Source: JANQFV01 sp964468185
Lineage (GTDB): Bacteria > Planctomycetota > Phycisphaerae > UBA1845 > Fen-1342
Assembly (NCBI GenBank): GCA_964468185.1
Contig: CAYXTR010000012.1
Coordinates: 1-64,000, forward strand
DNA length: 64,000 bases
Direction of reading: 5' to 3'
Notes under the pieces: model-generated
The model's database searches: none
What the model saw: the letters and a program-made list of their open reading frames with translations, nothing else
What the model was told of the DNA's origin: nothing
Translations under genes and position numbers: made by a program
Shown here: piece by piece, positions 16,888-24,477 of the stretch
Layout of the letters: each line of letters starts with the position of its first letter
Position numbering within the stretch: the stretch's first letter is position 1

Positions 16888-18039
16888 ATGCCGCTCGTAG
16901 ATTTGCGTGCACAGGCGACCCGTCGCGATCCGGCTGTGATGTTGCAGCACTTGCAGGAGTTTGAACTGGAGTTGAAGTTCTCGGCGGGCGTGTGGTTTTT
17001 TTCGCCGCCGGGGAGTCGCTTTCACGACCGCTACGGCACGGCGCGAGATATAGAGCAACGGCTGGAGATTGCGGCCGGGCTGGCGGATTATGGGTTGAGC
17101 GCGATGGAGGCGCACTATCCGAACGAGATCAGCGAGGAGAATCTGGATCTTTGGAAGAAGTTCAGCGCGGAGACGGGGATCCGCGTGCTGACGGTGATTC
17201 CGCTGCTTTTCTGGGATGCGACGTTCGAGTGGGGTTCGTTATCGAATCCGCTGCCGGGGCCGCGGAAGGCGGCGATTGAGCGGACGAAGGCGGCGCTGCG
17301 GCTGAATCGTGAGTTGGACACGGATTTTGCTGTGGTGTGGCCTGGCATTGACGGATATGAAAACCCGTTCGCGGTGGATTTCTACGGGATGCGCGACCGG
17401 TTTGCGGATGGTTTGGCGGAAGCGCTTGATGAGGTGCCGGGGGTGCGGATTGCGTTTGAGCCCAAGCCGTACGAGCCGCGCGGGCACATTCTGTACAGCA
17501 CGACGCCGGAGGGTGTGTTGCTGGGGCAGCAGGTGGAGGCGCGGCTAAAGGCGTCTGAGAATCGGAAGTTGCTTGATGAAGGGCATGCGCTGGTGTGTAT
17601 GAACCCGGAGATCGGGCATGTGCTGATGGGGTTTGAGGATCTGGCGTATGCGTACAGCTGGCCGCTGTCGGAGGGGCGGTTGGCGCATACGCACTGCAAC
17701 AGTCAGCCGCTGGGGAATTATGACCAGGACCTGAATGTGGGGGTGATTTCGCCGGAGCAGCTCGAGGCGTTTCTGTATACGCTGAAGATGTATGGATACA
17801 GTGGCTACTTCGGGATTGACATCAATCCGGAGCGGATGCCGGTGGACGTGGCGTTGAAGAACAGCATGGATGCGATTCGGGCAGCGAATGATCGGATCAA
17901 CGGGATGGATCATGAGGCGTTGTTGTACGCACAGCAGCGGCCGGACCAGACGCGTGGGTGGCTGGAGGCGTATCTGATTCGGCAGCGGGCGCCGCATCCG
18001 GAGCGGCTGGCGCCGCTGAAGCGGCCGGATCGCGGGTAG
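16888..18039 (+). CDS. Xylose isomerase-fold sugar isomerase (TIM barrel, Streptomyces-type)
   Basis: A 383-residue TIM-barrel enzyme close in length to actinobacterial xylose isomerases and sharing their active-site phrases. E191 and K193 lie in FEPKPYEPRG, E241 and H244 in NPEIGH, D279 and D281 in NYDQDL, and D311 in FGIDINPERM; a candidate catalytic His is in AMEAHYPNE. One expected metal ligand differs: the family HIDLNGQ reads HTHCNSQ here, putting H269 where Asp is usual. It should interconvert an aldose and a ketose in the cytoplasm, but the substrate may not be xylose. AGGAGG precedes the ATG at 16888, so this start is preferred to the ATG at 16873. No sugar kinase or transporter is adjacent. 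Confidence 0.75.
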   Translation: MPLVDLRAQATRRDPAVMLQHLQEFELELKFSAGVWFFSPPGSRFHDRYGTARDIEQRLEIAAGLADYGLSAMEAHYPNEISEENLDLWKKFSAETGIRVLTVIPLLFWDATFEWGSLSNPLPGPRKAAIERTKAALRLNRELDTDFAVVWPGIDGYENPFAVDFYGMRDRFADGLAEALDEVPGVRIAFEPKPYEPRGHILYSTTPEGVLLGQQVEARLKASENRKLLDEGHALVCMNPEIGHVLMGFEDLAYAYSWPLSEGRLAHTHCNSQPLGNYDQDLNVGVISPEQLEAFLYTLKMYGYSGYFGIDINPERMPVDVALKNSMDAIRAANDRINGMDHEALLYAQQRPDQTRGWLEAYLIRQRAPHPERLAPLKRPDRG

Positions 18040-18144
18040 AAGCTGTTCGGCAGCTCGCTTGTTGCCGAGCAAAGGTAGGCCGTCTATTGGGAGCGGGGGA
18101 AGGTACCAGGCACGCCGGCTCGAGGGCTGGGCTGGAGTTCTGTC

Positions 18145-18528
18145 ATGTTGCGGATTGGCAGTGTTGCGGTGCTGTTGTTGCTTGTTGCGGGTTGTGGGAA
18201 TCCGTGGCCGCGGCATTTCAAGGGACGGGCGGTGCAGAGTTGGGCGGAGACGCAGATCAGCGAGATTGCGTTTGAGCGCGTGGATTATGCGGAGTTGCGC
18301 GCGGATCCGGAGTTGGAGGGTTATGCGATTATCGGGGCGGCGCACTTCTGCAAGACGCCGCATGAGGACGGGACGTTGCCGCACGGTTTGGATGAGCATG
18401 CGGCGCAGGTCGGCGCGCAGCGCGTGCGTTGGGCGGCGCGGGATCCGTACGAGCGGTTGCCGTACCATGCGGTGGGATGGGTGCAGGAAGCGCTCGAATA
18501 CTATGCTGTCTATTATCGAAAGAACTGA
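18145..18528 (+). CDS. Small hypothetical lipoprotein
   Basis: A 127-residue exported protein. The leader MLRIGSVAVLLLLVAGC is a clean lipoprotein signal with lipobox VAGC (Cys17). The mature part is polar and mixed-charge, with a short phrase IIGAAHFCKTP and an aromatic C-terminus. No family was recognised. Its 3' end overlaps the start region of the next gene, so the two are probably co-transcribed and translationally coupled. Confidence 0.65.
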   Translation: MLRIGSVAVLLLLVAGCGNPWPRHFKGRAVQSWAETQISEIAFERVDYAELRADPELEGYAIIGAAHFCKTPHEDGTLPHGLDEHAAQVGAQRVRWAARDPYERLPYHAVGWVQEALEYYAVYYRKN

Positions 18529-19294
18529 CCGCGGGGATAGCGGGTCGCAGGAGTGTGCGGACGTGGCGAGGCGCTGGTTTGGCGCGAGTTGTCTGGTGCT
18601 GGCGGTTTTGGTGCTGGCGAGTGGTTGCTCGCGTGCGCCGGAGTCTGCCGCCGGGGCGAGCAGACCGGGGGTGACGGGGGCGGATCCGCGAGAGTTGGTG
18701 CGCGCGTTGCGTGCGGCGCAGCAGGGGGGGGAGTATGAGGAGGTGGCAGCGGGGATTGCCGGTGGGCGTGGGGGAGAAGTCGTGGCGTTATTGCAGGCGA
18801 TCAACGAGTTTTTGGGGGCGAATGAGCAGCTGTGTCAGTGGGTGCGTGAGCGTGTGGGTGTGGGGGCTGCGCAGATGATTGATCAGTCGTATATTGTGGA
18901 TGATCTGTCGCCATATGTTGGTGAGAGCATGGGGGTGTTCAGCCGTGACGTGGCGTTGCTGGATGTACGGAGGGCGGCGGCGGAGGTGACGGTGGCGTAC
19001 AAGGTTGGCGGGCGGTTGCCGGCGCGTTCGGTGACGTTGGTCCGAGCTGACGGGGAGGCATGGCGGCTGCGCGTGGATGAGCCTTGCGGCGCGTCGTTAC
19101 CCGAGGCGTTTGCGGAGTTGCGGCGGGGGTTGGAGACGGTGTTGTTGGAACTGCAGCAGGGGCGACATGCGGCGGAGGCGTTGCGGCGGGATCCGGAGCG
19201 GTTGGTGGAGCTCGTCAAGCTACGGTTGGGGCGGGGTGTGCGGCTGTTATCGAAGGCGCGGACGGGGGTTGGGGCTGGCGATGAGGCGGAATGA
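18503..19294 (+). CDS. Hypothetical lipoprotein with a helical mature domain
   Basis: A 263-residue protein. After a short N-terminal extension comes the hydrophobic leader CLVLAVLVLASGC with lipobox ASGC, so it is probably lipidated. The mature protein is alpha-helical in character with many Arg, Glu and Ala residues and has no domain I recognise; the middle (DVRRAAAEVTVAYKVGGRLPARSVTLVRADGEAWRL) resembles NTF2/DUF-type accessory folds only loosely. ATG at 18503 overlaps the previous gene by 26 bases; a GTG closer to the leader is possible. It abuts the phosphatase gene with TGA directly followed by its GTG. Confidence 0.6.
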   Translation: MLSIIERTDRGDSGSQECADVARRWFGASCLVLAVLVLASGCSRAPESAAGASRPGVTGADPRELVRALRAAQQGGEYEEVAAGIAGGRGGEVVALLQAINEFLGANEQLCQWVRERVGVGAAQMIDQSYIVDDLSPYVGESMGVFSRDVALLDVRRAAAEVTVAYKVGGRLPARSVTLVRADGEAWRLRVDEPCGASLPEAFAELRRGLETVLLELQQGRHAAEALRRDPERLVELVKLRLGRGVRLLSKARTGVGAGDEAE

Positions 19295-19981
19295 GTGTGC
19301 AGCTTGAGGAGTGGGACGCGGAGGCTGTTGCTGGTACGGCACGGGTTGCCGGATTATCGCGGCGCCAAGCCGGGTGATGAATGGCCGGGGCCGCCGTTGT
19401 CGGAGATCGGTTTTGCGCAGGTGGAGCAGGCGGCGATGGTGGTGCGGCCGTATGGGGTGACGGCGGTATACAGTTCGCCGCTGATGCGGACGTGGCAGAC
19501 AGCGGAGCGGCTGGGGGCGCGGCTGGAGTTGGCGCCGCAGGTGGTGGGCGACTTGCGGGAGTGGCATCGCACCGAGCGGTTGTACGAGGTGAGTGTGCGG
19601 ATGGCGCGGTGGCTGGCGCAGTGGTTGCGTGGGGGGCGGGAGGCGTGCGCCGTGGTGGTCAGTCATGCATCGCCACTGCTGGCGATCTTGCGGTCGGCGT
19701 TGTACCTGCCGCAGGTGAACTGGCACAAGCCGGGGTGCCCGGACGTGTTGGAGGTATCGAGCGGGGATCGATTTGAGGTATCGATGGCGTCGGTATTTGA
19801 AGTGGAGTTTTCGGCGCGGGAAGTGATCGCGCGTTGCTTGTTTCATCCGTCGCCGCGGGTGCAGCATCGGGGTCGGGATGGGGCGTATGGGCGGTTGCCG
19901 CGGCCGGTGCTGGGGCACGGTGAGAATCTGGTGGTGCGGCGTGGGAATTGGCTGCGGGTGGTTGGCGGGGTGGTGGGTTGA
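19295..19981 (+). CDS. Histidine phosphatase superfamily protein (phosphoglycerate mutase-like)
   Basis: A 228-residue protein. LLLVRHGLPDY gives the catalytic RHG motif at residues 15-17; the second Arg lies in YSSPLMRTWQTAERL and the distal His in VVVSHASPLLA. These are the core residues of the branch 1 histidine phosphatases, which form a phosphohistidine intermediate. Unlike many members the C-terminal 80 residues extend beyond the core and end in a hydrophobic WLRVVGGVVG. Substrate unknown. The GTG start immediately follows the stop of the lipoprotein gene, and a TGA closes the frame upstream, so no earlier start is possible. Last gene of a three-gene plus-strand unit, ended by the hairpin at 20010-20044. 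Confidence 0.75.
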   Translation: MCSLRSGTRRLLLVRHGLPDYRGAKPGDEWPGPPLSEIGFAQVEQAAMVVRPYGVTAVYSSPLMRTWQTAERLGARLELAPQVVGDLREWHRTERLYEVSVRMARWLAQWLRGGREACAVVVSHASPLLAILRSALYLPQVNWHKPGCPDVLEVSSGDRFEVSMASVFEVEFSAREVIARCLFHPSPRVQHRGRDGAYGRLPRPVLGHGENLVVRRGNWLRVVGGVVG

Positions 19982-20009
19982 GGGTGTCCGGCGCGGGGGT
20001 GACGAAGCG

Positions 20010-20044
20010 CGTTCAACCACAGGCGGGGGGCCTGTGGTTGAACG
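20010..20044. terminator. Perfect 15-bp bidirectional terminator hairpin
   Basis: CGTTCAACCACAGGC (20010-20024) and its exact complement (20030-20044) enclose a loop of five G. It lies 28 bases after the phosphatase stop and 14 bases past the end of the opposing DUF1571 gene. A T-rich stretch follows on the plus strand. Confidence 0.85.
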
Positions 20045-20058
20045 TTTCGGTATCCGTT

Positions 20059-20925
20059 TTAGAATTTGAAGTGGGTTTCGCCGAGGCCGAGGTTGAGGTC
20101 GACGTTGACCATCACGTATTTGCCGAGCAGTTCGCGTTCGTGCTCATCGGCGTAGGAATAGATGGCGACGGGGACGAGCCACTCCTGGTCGAGGTGGATG
20201 ATGAGGCGGACGTCGCGTGAGATGTCCTGGCTGACCCATTTGGGGAGTTCGCGGACGATGACGTAGGTGGGGCGGCCGTCGATGGTGTCCTCACCCTGGA
20301 ACGCGATATCGAGCGCGTCCAGGTTGTCGAGGCGGGCATTGTCTTCGCAGAGCAGGTCGAGCACGGCGCGGAAGCCGAACTGATCGACGGTGTAGCGGCC
20401 GGACTTGCGGGCGTCCTTGCCATGGATGTCGATGCGGGCTTCGCTGCAGAACAGGCGGGCGACGCCGGTGGGCTCGACGAGGGCTTCCTGCTCGCCGCGT
20501 TTGCCGATGAAGCGGTCTTCGATATAGAGGACGCGTTTGACGCGGTTGGCGTTTTCGACCCAGGTCATGTAGACGCTCTGGGGTTCTTCGCGATACAGGA
20601 CGTTGATGACTTCCTCGTCGCTGAGTTTGCGGCCTTTGCGTTCCTGCTTGACGAACGTGCAGCGGAAGTCGCGGACGTACTTGCGGCAGTGATCGCGGGC
20701 CATGCAGAGCACGGACTGGGGGTCGCGCTCGAGGAGGGACTCGATGGATTCGGACGTGGCCTCTTCGACGGCGGCGGCGAGTTGCACGTCTGCAGCGGGT
20801 TTCTGGCGGGTGCTGGCGTCGGCCTCGGCTTCGGCGTGGGCGAGATAGGGCAGGAGGCCGGCGACACAGATGATCAGCATGATCTGGAGCGAACGGTAAG
20901 CGAACTGGATCTGAGTAACAGACAC
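20059..20925 (-). CDS. DUF1571 family exported protein
   Basis: A 288-residue exported protein of a family mostly seen in planctomycetes. The hydrophobic leader SLQIMLIICVAGLLPYLAHA (residues 12-31) is a signal peptide or anchor. The domain begins at about residue 75 with YVRDFRCTFVKQERKGRKL and continues with EEPQSVYMTWVENANRVKRVLYIE, RYTVDQFGFRAVLDLL and PVAIYSYADEHERELLGKYVMVNVDLNLGL, wording typical of DUF1571 and related to outer-membrane lipoprotein-sorting folds (LolA-like). Function is unproven. The frame is open to 21213, but GTG at 20925 with GGAGG six bases upstream gives the best start. Confidence 0.75.
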   Translation of the reverse strand: MSVTQIQFAYRSLQIMLIICVAGLLPYLAHAEAEADASTRQKPAADVQLAAAVEEATSESIESLLERDPQSVLCMARDHCRKYVRDFRCTFVKQERKGRKLSDEEVINVLYREEPQSVYMTWVENANRVKRVLYIEDRFIGKRGEQEALVEPTGVARLFCSEARIDIHGKDARKSGRYTVDQFGFRAVLDLLCEDNARLDNLDALDIAFQGEDTIDGRPTYVIVRELPKWVSQDISRDVRLIIHLDQEWLVPVAIYSYADEHERELLGKYVMVNVDLNLGLGETHFKF

Positions 20926-21360
20926 TGCTTTCCTCCACCAGGGGTTTCCCTGCACATGGCGGTTGCGCCGGATCCGCCGCGTTGCGCAGTTGGAGCTTCT
21001 ATGCCCATGCGCGATGCGGAGTCCACCGGTATTGGGTCTGGTACTCATAACAAGTGCTCCCTTCTCCCTGCCGGACAAAAAACCGCGGTCAAAAAGCTCC
21101 GCGAGCTGTTCGACGTCGCTCAAGTAGTATTTCGGCAGGCTGGTAATGGGGATTAGGCTGCTTGAGTGGGGGTTTTGTTTATGGGGCCGCGTTGCTTGGC
21201 AGGTTCCGATCATGTCGTTGGTGCGCGATTGCTGCGCGATGCTGTTGACTGCGGGTGCGGTCCGTCGTCGTGACAGAGTAGACGCGGGAAATGGCGTGGG
21301 GGTTGGGGTCTGTGTCCGAATCGGCGCGGGCGGCCGGGGCGGGGTTGAGTGCGGCGCGGT
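20926..21360. other. Intergenic region with a weak minus-strand terminator
   Basis: No gene in 435 bases. On the minus strand a short stem AGCTC/GAGCT with a three-base loop (21107-21095) is followed by five T, and a second T-tract follows CCGCGG at about 21086-21077. These could end the transcript of the beta-helix gene 250 bases upstream. The DUF1571 promoter should lie at 20930-21060 but no convincing boxes were found. Confidence 0.35.
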
Positions 21361-23715
21361 CTACCGGGCAGCGGCGGCGGCGGTGGGCAGACGTTGGAGC
21401 AGCGCGAAGTCGAGCAGGTCCACGTCGCCGTCATTGTCGAGATCTGCCGGTGCGCAGCCTTCCTGGAAGGGGATATCCGGACCGGTCAGGCAGTCGAGGA
21501 GGAGGAGGAAATCGGTGGCGTTGATTTGGCAGTCGCAGTTGATATCGCCGACGGGGCCGCAGGGGTCGACGTAGATGGCCTGGACGGCGGTCGCCGTATT
21601 GCCGCAGGCGTCGGTGGCTTGCCAGGTGCGGAAGATGGTGTCGTCCTGGACGGCATCTTCGTAGGTGACGTTGGGGTTGGGGTCGCAGTTATCGGTGGCG
21701 GTGGCCTGGCCGGTGTAGATGGGGTCGGAGGGATCGCACCAGGTAATGTCGACGTCGGGTGGGAGCGAGAGTGTTGGGGGTGCGAGGTCGAGGGTGGTGA
21801 GTGGCATGCCGACGGGGTCGGGGACGATGGGGGTGCCGAGCTCACCCGAGAGGCGCGTCGTGGGGAAGTTCGCGCGGAACGCGACCAGGTCTTCGGCGGT
21901 GCATTCGGTAACGAGGACCTGGAAGATCGCGGTGGCGAGCACGACGTCATTGGTGGTGCCGGATTCGCCGTCGGCGATGCCGACCATGTAGTCGATTTGG
22001 CCGGCCTCGTGGTCGGTGAATTCGAGGATTTCGCGTTCGAAGGGGTTGGTCGGGTCGTCGCGGTTGGCATCGCCGGGCTCGATGTCGAGGAGGGCGAGAC
22101 GGGTGGTGTCGAACTCAAGGAAGAACTGTCCACCGACGATGGGCTCCTGGGCGTAGGCCATGGCGAGGTCGACGAGGAGCAGATCGCCGTTGCACTGTCC
22201 GCCGGTGTCGAGCATGAGCATGGTCTCGCACTCGTCGGGGACGGTGTTGGCGTTGAGGTCGGTGGAGTAGCCGTCGGCGATATCGAGGAAGTCGAGGATT
22301 TGGTTGCCGTTGCAGTCGGCGTGGTATTCGAAAGCGCCGCGGTCGACGAGGGGGGGATCACCGACGCCAGTATCTTCGGTCGCGAGGTCCTGTGTCCGGC
22401 GGGGTGTTTGGGCGAGGTCGAGCGGCAGGAGTTCGCTGATGTTGCCGTCGGAGTCGATGTCGAGGGAGTCAGACGGGAGTTCGTCGTTGTTTCCGGAGTC
22501 GATGCAGGTGGAGCCGGGCAGGAGGCGGTAGTCGCCTTCGATCCAGGCGTCGTCGTTGGGGTTTTCCGGTGTGCCGTTGTTGTCCCAGTAGCCGGGCAAT
22601 GTGAAGAGCGGGTCGTCGGAGGCGTTGCCCGCGTCCCAGTAGAGGACGCCGTCGTTGGCCACGTGCACGTTGTCCTGGCCGCCCTGGGCGTGTGAGTAGG
22701 ACACGGTGAGGGATGACCAGTAGGTGACGCTGATTTGTGGGCCGAACGGTGCGGAATTGTCCCACAGGATGGCATTGTGGAGCTGGCTGCCGCCGTAGAA
22801 GTTGGCCAGGAGGCCACCGCCACGGATGGTAGCGCGATTGCCGTGGAAGGTGCAGTTGATGATGACGGCGTTGGCGTGTTGGAGGTGGATGCCGCCGCCG
22901 AGTTGGGCGGAGTTGCCGGTGAAGCTGACGTTTGCAAAGACGGGGCCGTTGTATTCGACGTAGGCGCCGCCGCCGGAGCCGGCGGCGTAGTTTTCAGTGA
23001 ACGTTGTATTCAGGACGACGGGGTTGCCGGTACGGACGTAGAGGCCGCCGCCATCATCGGAAGCGGAGTTTCCGGTGATGGTGCAGTTGATGAGTTTGAA
23101 GCCGCTGATGTAGCCATAGATGCCGCCGCCGCTGCCACCGGCGCTGTTATTCACGATTCTACAGTTAAGGAGTAGCGGGTAGCTGCCGGCGCAGGAGACT
23201 CCACCGCCGTCGCCACCAGCGCTATTGCCGGTAATGATGCAGTTTGCGATGGTGGGGTTGGCGAAGTCGCAGCGGATACCGGCGCCGACGGGCATGAACC
23301 CGCCGGTGATCGTGAAGCCGTCCAGGCGGGCTTCGGCAGTTTCACCGTTGGAGAAGATGAAGGCGCCGCCATCCCCCTCGCAGTTGATGATGCAGTTTTC
23401 CGGACCGTTTTCTGAGCGCAGTTCGATTGTGTAGCCGCTGAAGGACAGGAATTTGTTATCGCTGCCGGTGTAGAGGCCGTCGGCGACGAGGACGGTGTCG
23501 CCGTGGGTGGCGAGGGCGAGGGCGGCGGAGATGGACTGTTTGGGGCCGCAGTTGCCGCCGTCCCAGGTTTGGCAGCGGCCGTTCCAGGCGTCGTTACCGT
23601 CGTTGGCGTTGACGTAGAAGGTGTCGGCGGTAACGGTGGCGGCTGCGCAGACGATAAGGGCGCAGCGCAGCAGCGCAGGAAGGGGTTTCGGTATTGACAA
23701 CCCGTTGTGGGTCAT
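21361..23715 (-). CDS. Secreted right-handed beta-helix protein with cohesin-like, HYR-like and dockerin-like modules
   Basis: A 784-residue exported protein. After a signal peptide (residues about 10-30) comes a right-handed parallel beta-helix (about 55-330) made of repeated CTITGNSA-x-x-x-GGG-type coils, as in choice-of-anchor or polymorphic outer membrane families. A probable cohesin-like domain follows at about 500-630 (GGQFFLEFDTTRLALLDIEPG). An HYR-like domain spans about 640-720 (TATDNCDPNPNVTYED, TWQATDACGNTATAVQ). The end shows paired dockerin-type calcium loops (GDINCDCQINATDFLLLLD and ADLDNDGDVDLLDFALLQ). It is likely an extracellular adhesin or matrix component; there is no catalytic motif. 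It reads in the same direction as the next two genes of the exoprotein island. Confidence 0.78.
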   Translation of the reverse strand: MTHNGLSIPKPLPALLRCALIVCAAATVTADTFYVNANDGNDAWNGRCQTWDGGNCGPKQSISAALALATHGDTVLVADGLYTGSDNKFLSFSGYTIELRSENGPENCIINCEGDGGAFIFSNGETAEARLDGFTITGGFMPVGAGIRCDFANPTIANCIITGNSAGGDGGGVSCAGSYPLLLNCRIVNNSAGGSGGGIYGYISGFKLINCTITGNSASDDGGGLYVRTGNPVVLNTTFTENYAAGSGGGAYVEYNGPVFANVSFTGNSAQLGGGIHLQHANAVIINCTFHGNRATIRGGGLLANFYGGSQLHNAILWDNSAPFGPQISVTYWSSLTVSYSHAQGGQDNVHVANDGVLYWDAGNASDDPLFTLPGYWDNNGTPENPNDDAWIEGDYRLLPGSTCIDSGNNDELPSDSLDIDSDGNISELLPLDLAQTPRRTQDLATEDTGVGDPPLVDRGAFEYHADCNGNQILDFLDIADGYSTDLNANTVPDECETMLMLDTGGQCNGDLLLVDLAMAYAQEPIVGGQFFLEFDTTRLALLDIEPGDANRDDPTNPFEREILEFTDHEAGQIDYMVGIADGESGTTNDVVLATAIFQVLVTECTAEDLVAFRANFPTTRLSGELGTPIVPDPVGMPLTTLDLAPPTLSLPPDVDITWCDPSDPIYTGQATATDNCDPNPNVTYEDAVQDDTIFRTWQATDACGNTATAVQAIYVDPCGPVGDINCDCQINATDFLLLLDCLTGPDIPFQEGCAPADLDNDGDVDLLDFALLQRLPTAAAAAR

Positions 23716-23782
23716 ATCAGTCGACCCCGCTTGCCCTTTTACGTGCTCAGGCTCCTACACGACCGGAGAGACCCGCCCCGGG

Positions 23783-24418
23783 TCAGTTGCGTCGCTTTTC
23801 GGCGAGCGACGCGGCAGCGAGCAGCAGGGCCAGGGCCGAAGCCGGTTCTGGTACCACTGTGATGCTCGCGGGCATTCCAATACTGCCGAGAATATTCTGA
23901 TTCGGCACCTCTCCGATCACCTTTGTCTGGCCGACGGGATCGCCACCGGTGGGTAGGATCGCAACAGACGTGCCCGTCGACACTTCCAGCGCTTCAAAAA
24001 CAACAGTCGTCAGTAACGTACCATCGGGTGAGGCCGGCAGCGTCTGCGGAAATGCGAGGCCGACCCATAACCCATCGCCATCTGCAGGTGGCGATGCTTC
24101 GTTCAAATTGTAGGCGTCGTTTTGTGGAAAGCCGGAGGAGTAGAGATCGATTGCTCCACTCTGGTCGATGCCGGCGAGCGAGAGTGCGTCGGGTTCCCAG
24201 CCGATAATGGTCTGGATGGCCGAGAAGTAGACGGGCTGCTCTGCGTCGGCAACGGCGTAGAGGCCCAGGCCGAACGTATTGCCGACGGTGGTCTCCACTT
24301 GGGTGGGGCGCCATTCGAGGCTGATGGTGAGCGGGTCAGCGTGCGCTGTAGAGCAGAATGTCCCACATACTGAGACGATCATGGCTATGCCCGCCATTGC
24401 CCGTGTTCGGCCCATCAT
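23783..24418 (-). CDS. PEP-CTERM sorting domain protein with cohesin-like fold
   Basis: A 211-residue exported protein. A signal peptide (MAGIAMIVSVCGTFCSTAHA) precedes a domain of about 150 residues with the phrase QTIIGWEPDALSLAGIDQSG and DGTLLTTVVFEAL, reminiscent of cohesin-type beta sandwiches. The C-terminus VVPEPASALALLLAAASLAEKRRN is a typical PEP-CTERM signal: PEP, hydrophobic helix, basic tail. Such proteins are processed by exosortase and displayed or released with exopolysaccharide. No exosortase gene lies in this window. The open frame starts with GTG at 24433; the tandem ATGs at 24418 and 24415 have AGGGAG properly spaced and were preferred. Confidence 0.8.
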   Translation of the reverse strand: MMGRTRAMAGIAMIVSVCGTFCSTAHADPLTISLEWRPTQVETTVGNTFGLGLYAVADAEQPVYFSAIQTIIGWEPDALSLAGIDQSGAIDLYSSGFPQNDAYNLNEASPPADGDGLWVGLAFPQTLPASPDGTLLTTVVFEALEVSTGTSVAILPTGGDPVGQTKVIGEVPNQNILGSIGMPASITVVPEPASALALLLAAASLAEKRRN

Positions 24419-24477
24419 GCGCTCCCTTGTCACTCCATTTGCATCCTAGGCCGGCGTGTGGCTGCCGACCAGAAGTA

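Noticed and set aside
21349..22695. 448-residue plus-strand frame opposite the beta-helix gene
   Set aside because: Val/Gly/Glu/Asp-only composition, antisense shadow of a gene with signal peptide and clear repeats.
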